Source of the DNA: Cacconaster sp964598495
GTDB lineage: Bacteria > Bacteroidota > Bacteroidia > Bacteroidales > UBA932
Assembly: GCA_964598495.1 (NCBI GenBank)
Contig: CAZRBY010000033.1
Coordinates: forward strand, 1 to 14,235
DNA length: 14,235 nt
Reading direction: 5' to 3'
Both the position numbers and the translations under genes were made by a program. Below, piece by piece: positions 1-5,584 of this stretch (position 1 is its first letter; every line of letters begins with the position of its first letter). Under the pieces are notes generated by a model. It had not been told where the DNA came from, searched no databases, and saw nothing but the letters and a program-made list of their open reading frames with translations.

Positions 1-671
1 TATCTCCTCTTTATTTTTGTTATCCATATCTTGATTCGTTAATTGTTTCAGGTGATTAATATATTGAATAATGGTTTCTCGAACCATTGGAAAACGCGCA
101 GCAATTGCAACACATTTTTCAAGCCAATTAATAATGGTTTCTGTATATGAAATTGTCAAACAAGATACTCCCTCGCCACTTTGTTTGGAAGGTTCACGAC
201 CATCCAGTGTCAGATATAATATTTGATAATTTTCATTTTTGTATGTTTTATTTGCGTATTTTTCATATCTTTCAAGTTGTTCCATTTGGTCACCTGCAAA
301 GATTTTGTTTTCAATAATGATNNNNNNNNNNTTAAAATATCAATCCGACCTCCGGGGATTGCAAATTCTGTATGAACTCTCGCATTTTTACAGTTGAAGT
401 CCTCAATGGTAAATTGTTCGCCTAATGTTTCAATAAAACACTCGAGAAATTTTGATTTCAAGCCGTGTGTCCCATTTGGATTCAAGAATTCGGCGAGAAT
501 TGCCGAATGAGTATTTTCGTAATGATCTACACCGCAAATTCGGAACATATTAAATCTTCCTCCTGTTGCATCTAATATTTCAGCATTTTTCTTGCTGATA
601 ATCGATACTTGACTAAGTAAATTCTTTATTTGATCCATTACCTGTTTTTTAAAATTATCACCTTTTATCAT
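1..671 (-). CDS. PD-(D/E)XK nuclease family protein, 3' end outside window, interrupted by assembly gap
   Basis: The first 113 codons, read leftward from an ATG at 669-671, contain a segment typical of this family (NMFRICGVDHYENTHSAILA, residues 41-60, then NPNGTHG) and end in GGRIDIL, which carries the likely catalytic Asp (D111). After the N gap, the frame beginning at 321 reads IIIENKIFAGDQMEQLERY and stays open for 107 codons to position 1. ENK is the E-x-K half of the PD-(D/E)XK motif, and DQ..QL.RY is the usual following helix. Together these match the PDDEXK_4-type family of nuclease-like proteins. Such proteins are often orphan or defence-associated; the substrate is unknown. As deposited, the 10-N gap throws the reading out of frame, giving a false stop at 210. 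I regard the gene as intact. It is divergent from the zinc-finger gene and appears to share its promoter architecture. Confidence 0.8.
322..331. other. Assembly gap of 10 Ns inside the nuclease gene
   Basis: Ten Ns sit between the codons for GGRIDIL and IIIENKI. Keeping the conserved frame on both sides needs a gap length of 2 modulo 3 (for example 8, 11 or 14), so 10 is probably a placeholder or misestimate. The frame break should not be taken as a pseudogene. Confidence 0.95.
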
Positions 672-687
672 TTTAATGCCTTCCTAA

Positions 688-718
688 CAAAGGTAGAGCC
701 TTTTTTCGTTACTGCAAA
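688..718 (-). promoter_or_regulatory. Alternative Bacteroides-type promoter of the nuclease gene
   Basis: On the minus strand a -33 TTTG (715-718) and a -7 TACCTTTG (688-695) are separated by 19 bp, matching the Bacteroides consensus. The -33 here overlaps the TTTCTTTG box of the dyad-linked promoter at 715-748, so the two are alternatives or tandem promoters. The -7 box lies 16 bp from the ATG, implying a very short leader. Confidence 0.5.
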
Positions 719-748
719 GAAAATAAATTACGCTGCCAAAATGTGGCA
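715..748 (-). promoter_or_regulatory. Dyad-linked promoter A: TGCC-N7-GGCA, 11 bp, TTTCTTTG
   Basis: On the minus strand TGCCACATTTTGGCA (748 to 734) is followed after exactly 11 bp by TTTCTTTG (722 to 715), which differs from TAnnTTTG at one base. The dyad is extended to a perfect CTGCCA-N5-TGGCAG at 733-749. The site lies where a -33 element would be. Three further copies with the same 11-bp spacing are at 813-846, 2902-2935 and 2986-3019. The promoter points at the nuclease gene, with a leader of about 35-40 nt. Confidence 0.65.
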
Positions 749-812
749 GTATAAATAGGTTTTTTAAAAAATGGCTTTATTTCGGCAGATAATCGTGAAA
801 TGTTCTTCGTCA

Positions 813-846
813 TGCCGGACTATGGCAGTTTTGAAGAATATCTTTG
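813..846 (+). promoter_or_regulatory. Dyad-linked promoter B: TGCC-N7-GGCA, 11 bp, TATCTTTG
   Basis: TGCCGGACTATGGCA (813-827) is followed after 11 bp by TATCTTTG (839-846), a full match to the Bacteroides -7 box. No TTTG is present at the usual -33 spacing; the dyad occupies that place. The half-sites match the other three copies, but the central seven bases do not. It points at the zinc-finger/acidic gene pair with a leader of roughly 65 nt. A second TATCTTTG at 872-879 lies closer to the start codon but also lacks a good -33 element. Confidence 0.65.
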
Positions 847-918
847 CGGTATCAGCTTGAAAATAAATCATTATCTTTGTTTGCAAGCTTTCAGGTTCAA
901 CTACAAATAATTACATTC

Positions 919-1170
919 ATGGCCAAATTTTACTGCAAATACTGCGGACAAGAGTTCGGCAATGTGCGCACATTAACTTCTGCTTATTGTACAAGACATC
1001 CGGATGGCCCTAACAAAGGGAAACACACTCTTTACGAAGGTTCTGAGAAGAGCAAATACACCTGTAAGTTTTGTGGCACACAATTTAACAATCTTCGTTC
1101 CCTAACATCTGCCTATTGCCTACGCCACCCGGACGGGGCCAGCAATGGTAGACACTCACCGGCGTTGTAA
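919..1170 (+). CDS. Small twin zinc-finger protein (83 aa)
   Basis: The protein consists of two copies of a Cys/His module, 43 residues apart. Each has the exact pattern C-x2-C-x14-C-x2-H followed by PDG: C6/C9/C24/H27 and C49/C52/C67/H70. Within each unit CGxxF, R-x-L-T and SAYC..RHPDG are shared, so the gene arose by internal duplication. The pattern strongly suggests two structural zinc sites; the partner could be nucleic acid or protein. I chose the ATG at 919 because it begins just before the first finger; the frame stays open upstream to a TTG at 844, but that stretch overlaps promoter B. The acidic-protein gene follows after 21 bp, so the two are probably cotranscribed. I do not recognise a characterised homologue. 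Confidence 0.8.
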   Translation: MAKFYCKYCGQEFGNVRTLTSAYCTRHPDGPNKGKHTLYEGSEKSKYTCKFCGTQFNNLRSLTSAYCLRHPDGASNGRHSPAL

Positions 1171-1191
1171 ACATTAAAACAATAACTATAT

Positions 1192-1947
1192 ATGGATGCA
1201 AATATTTTTGACCTTTTTATAAGCAAGGCAAATGAATATAAGAAGACCCTAGACATACGATACGATTCAGATATAATAATGTATGTGGACTCTATGGTAG
1301 ATTGGGTCAATGAGAATAATGACACTCTATATTGCGACAGCATAGGGGAAATATTCGACGAGTATTTGGAAACGATTTGGTACAACGATGGAGGATACAA
1401 ATATTTTATGTTTCCAAATGGTGACGAAGAAAACGAAGAATTCTTCGATGAGGGAGAATCAGAGCAGTATGTTTGCATAAAAGAAATGCGTAAATTCTGC
1501 TGCAGGGGAAGTGGGTATTATGGAGGAGAAGGCTTGGATGAAGAATATGAAGAAGACGAGGACGAAGACGAAGAACAGGAAGGAGAAGACCCAATCGAAG
1601 AAGAGATTTGGGATTATATTAACAGACACGCATTGTTTTCGATGGGTTATATAGAGGAGATCACAGATCCGAACTACGAGGATATGATCGAGAAGGACTT
1701 CTTTTTCCATATACTATTCGGTATAAAAAATGGAGACAATGATAAACTTATCGTTGCGAAGACGCTCGCCATTATAATGGCTATCGGATACTATATTAAG
1801 GAGGAGAGTCTTCTCAATATAGTAGAGACCGCTCGTGAAAAATGTAAGCACGAGTTGTTCGTTATGGGTTTTGTCATTGACATGCTATATAATAAGAATG
1901 TGGATCCTGTTATAGTGCTATCTAAGGTTATGGAAATGCTACCTTAG
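1192..1947 (+). CDS. Highly acidic protein of unknown function (251 aa)
   Basis: By hand count the protein has about 63 Asp/Glu against about 20 Lys/Arg, giving a net charge near -43. Acid is densest at residues 115-138, where EDEDEDEEQE lies in a run with hardly any other residue type. A small Cys group (C95, C103, C104) precedes this patch. The C-terminal 80 residues are much less acidic and look helical and hydrophobic (KLIVAKTLAIIMAIGYYI). There is no signal peptide and I recognise no family. It follows the zinc-finger gene by 21 bp and is very likely in the same transcript. Such an acidic protein could mimic nucleic acid, bind metal, or serve as a charged partner for the zinc-finger protein; none of this is shown by the sequence. 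Confidence 0.75.
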   Translation: MDANIFDLFISKANEYKKTLDIRYDSDIIMYVDSMVDWVNENNDTLYCDSIGEIFDEYLETIWYNDGGYKYFMFPNGDEENEEFFDEGESEQYVCIKEMRKFCCRGSGYYGGEGLDEEYEEDEDEDEEQEGEDPIEEEIWDYINRHALFSMGYIEEITDPNYEDMIEKDFFFHILFGIKNGDNDKLIVAKTLAIIMAIGYYIKEESLLNIVETAREKCKHELFVMGFVIDMLYNKNVDPVIVLSKVMEMLP

Positions 1948-1993
1948 CATATAAGTCATCTATGCCATGCCATAGTCGTATTTTAGTTGGGAC

Positions 1994-2027
1994 GTTTGTT
2001 TTCTTCACAGTTGTAAAGAAATCAAAC
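1994..2027. terminator. AT-rich hairpin between convergent genes
   Basis: GTTTGTTTTCTT (1994-2005) pairs with AAGAAATCAAAC (2016-2027) with one mismatch and a 10-nt loop. A second short hairpin, AACATT-gacg-AATGTT, lies at 2025-2040 and overlaps it by three bases. They sit in the 114-bp gap between the acidic gene (stop at 1947) and the leftward gene (stop at 2062) and may terminate transcription from both sides. There is no clean U-tract, so the call is tentative. Confidence 0.4.
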
Positions 2028-2061
2028 ATTGACGAATGTTCTTGTTAATCGCCTCTATACG

Positions 2062-2775
2062 CTATAATTTTTTGCAAATATCCTTCAACTTTTGATTTGC
2101 CTGATGCAAGGTGTAAGGGACACCGGTGATTGATTGGCGAATATGTTCAATTTGTAGGGGTAGATGTGGGATCAAGTGGCTGAATTTTGAATAAGGGATT
2201 GTGAATATGGCTACTCTATTATGAGGGAATAATATATGCAGTTCAAGTGTGGTGTATAGGAAATTAATATGGTATGAAAGCCCTGTTCCTTTAAGTAAAG
2301 AACGAATGGCAGGTTCTGCAGAATTCTCAACCAGAGAGCGTAATTTGTTTGCTTTACCCCTCTCTTTTTCAATTTCTTTCCGGATTTCATCGATGGTGGT
2401 TTGGAGGTTTTGCAGTATCAATAGCCCTTGCTCAACAAACTTAATTGAAATTATCTCATTGTTTGCCCTGAAGAAGATGTTGTTGGATAGCCCAAGGGCC
2501 CGGCTAAAAGATATTTTAAGCGAAATGATTTGATTGTTATCGGTTTTCATGTCGATGAACAGTACTTTCTTAATCGGAAAATTAATCCACCCGATGCCTT
2601 GGTCATCTCTTAACTCTAAAGAAGGCGACCACGAAGAATCGATGCTGGAGTAGAGATTTTTCAACGAGAAATTGCGCTCACAGCCTGTAGGTTGGTAGTT
2701 TTCTACCAATGCCCTAAGTTTTGAACAAATGGCGGAAGTTACGCTTTCTTCCGTTACTTTTAGCAGCTTTACCAA
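2062..2775 (-). CDS. Unrecognised protein with central coiled coil, TTG start (237 aa)
   Basis: I do not recognise a family. The protein has a mixed N-terminal half with beta-strand-like segments (WINFPIKKVLFIDMK, residues 63-77), a charged heptad-like helix at about 125-150 (IDEIRKEIEKERGKANKLR), and a C-terminal part with further beta-like segments and a helical tail ending KDICKKL. There is no signal peptide or membrane segment, so it is probably cytoplasmic. The start is taken as TTG at 2773-2775: an in-frame TAG lies just upstream, a strong Shine-Dalgarno sequence lies 7 bp away, and the first ATG is not until codon 76. Promoter C upstream has the same layout as those of the nuclease, zinc-finger and MoxR genes, which suggests a shared role. 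A leader of about 120 nt is implied. Confidence 0.7.
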   Translation of the reverse strand: MVKLLKVTEESVTSAICSKLRALVENYQPTGCERNFSLKNLYSSIDSSWSPSLELRDDQGIGWINFPIKKVLFIDMKTDNNQIISLKISFSRALGLSNNIFFRANNEIISIKFVEQGLLILQNLQTTIDEIRKEIEKERGKANKLRSLVENSAEPAIRSLLKGTGLSYHINFLYTTLELHILFPHNRVAIFTIPYSKFSHLIPHLPLQIEHIRQSITGVPYTLHQANQKLKDICKKL

Positions 2776-2782
2776 GGTCTTA

Positions 2783-2790
2783 TCCTCCTT
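2783..2790 (-). promoter_or_regulatory. Strong Shine-Dalgarno sequence deciding a TTG start
   Basis: The minus strand reads AAGGAGGA, 7 nt before the TTG at 2773-2775. Such a full Shine-Dalgarno is uncommon in Bacteroidota and is the main support for this non-ATG start. Confidence 0.7.
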
Positions 2791-2879
2791 ACTTTTCTAT
2801 TAAAAGAATGTTTGTTTTGTAGAATCAGTCAGCGCAATCTCAATACAATCCGGATTTATGCTATCGTTTCCTCTTTCCT

Positions 2880-2892
2880 AAACTCTGAGTTT
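2880..2892. promoter_or_regulatory. 13-bp perfect palindrome near the start point of promoter C
   Basis: AAACTC-T-GAGTTT is a perfect 6+1+6 dyad placed just downstream of the -7 box of promoter C (2902-2909), at about the first transcribed bases. It could be a repressor site for this one promoter, since I see no counterpart at the other three. A chance palindrome is possible. Confidence 0.3.
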
Positions 2893-2901
2893 ATTCCTTG
2901 A

Positions 2902-2935
2902 CAAAAATAAGGTTCCTATTTGCCAAAATCAGGCA
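2902..2935 (-). promoter_or_regulatory. Dyad-linked promoter C: TGCC-N7-GGCA, 11 bp, TATTTTTG
   Basis: On the minus strand TGCCTGATTTTGGCA (2935 to 2921) is followed after 11 bp by TATTTTTG (2909 to 2902), a match to TAnnTTTG. The dyad replaces a normal -33 element. The promoter points at the TTG-start gene. Site, centre (ATTTTGGCA) and spacing match promoters A and D. Confidence 0.65.
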
Positions 2936-2985
2936 GCATTTTTTCGTTCGTAAAAAGAGACGTATTTAGAATAAAAGAAAAGTAT

Positions 2986-3019
2986 TGCCATATTTTGGCA
3001 GAAACGATTGCTTTCTTTG
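2986..3019 (+). promoter_or_regulatory. Dyad-linked promoter D: TGCC-N7-GGCA, 11 bp, TTTCTTTG
   Basis: TGCCATATTTTGGCA (2986-3000) is followed after 11 bp by TTTCTTTG (3012-3019), the same box as in promoter A. It drives the MoxR-VWA pair with a leader of about 45 nt ending in an A-rich stretch before the ATG at 3071, as is common for Bacteroidota genes without a Shine-Dalgarno. Confidence 0.65.
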
Positions 3020-3070
3020 CCGCTGCAAGTAGTCTATATGTAAGAAGTAGTTCTGTAAAAAAACAATAAT

Positions 3071-4042
3071 ATGGCCGTAAAAATCAATAGTAAAGAACTC
3101 GAACAGGTGCTTATAATGACGCCTTCAGAACAGAATATTATGCTTGTCGGCAAACATGGTATAGGTAAGTCTGAAATTCTCACAAAGTATTACCACAACC
3201 AAGGAATGCAGGTAGTTACGTTGTTTCTTGGTCAAATGAGTGATCCCGGAGACCTGATAGGTTTACCACACAAGAATGAAAAAACAGGTAAGACGGAGTT
3301 TTTACCTCCTTATTGGTTTCCTACAGATGGTCAACCAGTCGTTTTGTTCTTGGATGAACTTAATCGAGCACGTGCGGAAATCCTCCAGACAATTATGGAC
3401 TTGACATTGAATCGTAAACTTGCAGAGCATTATCTCCCTGAAGGAAGTCGTATTATCTCTGCAGTTAATGATGGTGAAGAGTATCAACTGACAGACCTTG
3501 ATCCTGCACTGGTTAGCCGTTTCAATATATATGAGTTTCGACCTTCAGTCGAAGAATGGCTACTGTGGGCATCTACATATGGTATTGATTACAGAATCAT
3601 TGCTTTTATTCAGGAGAATCCAAAAATGCTCGATGAAAGTCCGGATAAGCGGCTTGACCAAGGTCTTGAGAAAAGCCCTGATAGAAGGGCTTGGACAAAG
3701 GTTTCGACTATTATTCTGGGAGAAAAAAGTTTGAATGGGATTCATAGGAAAATTATCAGCGGGATTGTAGGTATGCAAGCAGCGACAGCATTTTTTATCT
3801 CTATTTCAGAAAATCGCGTTATTGAGCCGAAAGAATTATTGCTTCGCTATACTAAACACAAACCTATAATTATGCGATATAAACTGCATGAACTGGCAAT
3901 TCTCAATGAGTCTATTTTCCGTTTCTTGGAGGCTAACGACACTTCAGCACTTGATGTAGGCAAGATAGCAGAAAACCTTTACTCTTATCTGAAAGACCAG
4001 GTCCAAAGTGGTAAAAGGGAGTGTGTGGCACATTTTGCATAA
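3071..4042 (+). CDS. MoxR-type AAA+ ATPase (323 aa)
   Basis: This is a AAA+ ATPase of the MoxR type. Walker A is GKHGIGKS at residues 27-34, and Walker B is VLFLDE at 91-96 running into the typical MoxR sequence DELNRA. Sensor 1 is Asn133 (ISAVN), and the arginine-finger region is DPALVSRF, with R150. SPDRRAW at 202-208 is the likely sensor 2 region. Length fits the family. MoxR ATPases act as ATP-driven remodelling machines and usually work with a VWA-domain partner encoded next door, as RavA does with ViaA. Here the VWA gene follows after 103 bp. The substrate is unknown. Promoter D lies upstream. The AT-rich setting and shared promoter layout suggest it belongs to the accessory module rather than core metabolism. 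Confidence 0.9.
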   Translation: MAVKINSKELEQVLIMTPSEQNIMLVGKHGIGKSEILTKYYHNQGMQVVTLFLGQMSDPGDLIGLPHKNEKTGKTEFLPPYWFPTDGQPVVLFLDELNRARAEILQTIMDLTLNRKLAEHYLPEGSRIISAVNDGEEYQLTDLDPALVSRFNIYEFRPSVEEWLLWASTYGIDYRIIAFIQENPKMLDESPDKRLDQGLEKSPDRRAWTKVSTIILGEKSLNGIHRKIISGIVGMQAATAFFISISENRVIEPKELLLRYTKHKPIIMRYKLHELAILNESIFRFLEANDTSALDVGKIAENLYSYLKDQVQSGKRECVAHFA

Positions 4043-4145
4043 ATCTATGAATCAAATAATTATCCAAGAAGTGTTCTATTTGTCCTCCAAAATTCACTAA
4101 AAACGTATTCGTTGCTACAAGACTTTATACATAGCTTATAGAATT

Positions 4146-5462
4146 ATGTCAGATGAAATATCTTTAAAGGATAGGATTCAACACATCATAGAAGGGTGGT
4201 TTTTAACTGAACCTGCCCTTTTCTTCATTTTCTGTACGCATGAAATGCGCCCAAATTCAATGATGCAAATACCTATTCGATCCGGCAAAGGGCTTATTGA
4301 ATACAATGAAACGATACTGGGACAGCTCACAAGCGCCGCATTGGAAGAGCATCTTAAAATAGAAATGGTTAGACTATTACTGAAACATCCCTACGAGAGG
4401 CAACCTATAGGCAGTAGAGCAGAGGCATTGCATGGAGGCAGCGACCTGGTAATCGGACAATTTTATCCAACTAGCTTTGTAAAGATGCTTCCTCTTGAGA
4501 TGTTCAATCTGCCCAAAAATCAAAATTTCGAATGGTATGTAAGAGAACTCAATGTAATTCTTGAGAATTTGGTACCACCTCTAGAGTATAAATCAGAAAG
4601 TTCAATATGCGATGGTGTGTCGGAGGAGTGTGAAAAGTCATCTGATTCAAACAAACCTGCAGAATATAATGCTTTTTCTGCCGGTACCGGTGGTACTAAA
4701 ATAGATATTCATCCAAATCAACAATCTAAAGGGCATTATGAGCCCGAAATTCAAATTGAAGGCATATTTGGTTCTGAATATAGGGAATACACAGAGTTGT
4801 GGGAGGAAGACGATGAGCGGTGTATAGAAATCAACAACTTTATTACAAAAGATGTAAAAAAATGGGGAAATATTCCTGACGAACTAGTTGAAATCATCAA
4901 AGCTGCTGCAGAAGGAAAGATTGACTATCGACGTGTATTATCCGGATTCAGGGCAAGTATCATTTCTTCTAAAAGAAGACTGACGAGAATGAAGCCAAGT
5001 CGTAGATATGGGTTTATGTATATGGGCAGTACTTTTGACTTATCTACAAAGCTGATTGTTGCGATAGATGTAAGTGGTTCTGTATCTTCAGAAACTATTT
5101 CATACTTTCTCAATGTAATAAAGCGTTTCTTCCGATATGGCGTAAGCGAGATAGATATCATTCAATTCGACACGGAAGTCAAAAAGGATGTCAAAGCACT
5201 TAATGAGTACTCAAAAGAGTTAAGAGCCGGATTCATAGTAACAGGTAGAGGCGGTACAAACTTTCAGCCGGTATTCGACTATCTTAAAGAACATAATCAT
5301 TACGATGGTCTTATCATATTCACAGATGGGTATGCCGCCAAACCAACCATAAATTTCTATACCAGGACAAAAGTTCTGTGGGTTTTAAAAGATGATAGAT
5401 GTTATTTAAACAATCACTCTTTATTGGAATCAGTAGGGCGCGTTTGTGCAATGAATAGATAA
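4146..5462 (+). CDS. VWA-domain partner of the MoxR ATPase, with degenerate metallopeptidase-like N-terminus (438 aa)
   Basis: The C-terminal part (about residues 300-438) is a von Willebrand A domain with an intact metal-binding MIDAS site: D308-V-S310-G-S312, T371 in GGTNF, and D394 in FTDG. The N-terminal part resembles the putative metallopeptidase region that precedes VWA in DUF2201-type proteins. At the place where an HExxH motif is expected, this protein reads IEMVR (72-76, followed by LLLKHP), so the zinc ligands are missing and the domain is probably not catalytic. A middle region (about 145-225) is low in structure and rich in Ser, Glu and Gly. In MoxR-VWA pairs the VWA protein serves as adaptor or substrate receptor for the ATPase. 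It follows the ATPase by 103 bp in the same direction, and I see no clear promoter in that gap. Confidence 0.85.
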   Translation: MSDEISLKDRIQHIIEGWFLTEPALFFIFCTHEMRPNSMMQIPIRSGKGLIEYNETILGQLTSAALEEHLKIEMVRLLLKHPYERQPIGSRAEALHGGSDLVIGQFYPTSFVKMLPLEMFNLPKNQNFEWYVRELNVILENLVPPLEYKSESSICDGVSEECEKSSDSNKPAEYNAFSAGTGGTKIDIHPNQQSKGHYEPEIQIEGIFGSEYREYTELWEEDDERCIEINNFITKDVKKWGNIPDELVEIIKAAAEGKIDYRRVLSGFRASIISSKRRLTRMKPSRRYGFMYMGSTFDLSTKLIVAIDVSGSVSSETISYFLNVIKRFFRYGVSEIDIIQFDTEVKKDVKALNEYSKELRAGFIVTGRGGTNFQPVFDYLKEHNHYDGLIIFTDGYAAKPTINFYTRTKVLWVLKDDRCYLNNHSLLESVGRVCAMNR

Positions 5463-5531
5463 ATTCTCTTGGAAATGAAAGATTCCGAATGAGATTAAAT
5501 TTCCGCTATTTCCTCAGCTTTTTCATGTGTG

Positions 5532-5576
5532 GGGACAAATTGTCACCTCCCTTGTAAGTCTAACAGGAGTCTTACA
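5532..5576. repeat. Two small dyads between convergent genes
   Basis: GACAA-a-TTGTC (5534-5544), flanked by GG and CC, and TGTAAG (5553-5558) pairing with CTTACA (5571-5576) lie in the 122-bp gap between the VWA gene and the leftward ATPase gene. They may act as weak terminators. No U-tract follows either one. Confidence 0.3.
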
Positions 5577-5584
5577 TATCCAAG

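Noticed and set aside
210..320. C-terminal 36 residues of the nuclease as read straight across the Ns
   Set aside because: They are out of frame; the neighbouring frame carries the conserved E-x-K motif and stays open to the window edge.
734..748. Sigma-54 promoter reading of the TGCC/GGCA dyad
   Set aside because: The spacing and bases do not fit the GG/GC -24/-12 pattern, and Bacteroides-like -7 boxes follow at fixed distance.
844..918. Longer N-terminus for the zinc-finger protein starting at a TTG
   Set aside because: It would overlap promoter B and adds a segment with no link to the zinc-finger repeat; the ATG at 919 directly precedes the first finger.
1113..1710. Leftward open frames opposite the acidic-protein gene
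   Set aside because: They are shadows caused by GAA/GAG-rich codons, which read as Phe/Leu/Ser on the other strand.
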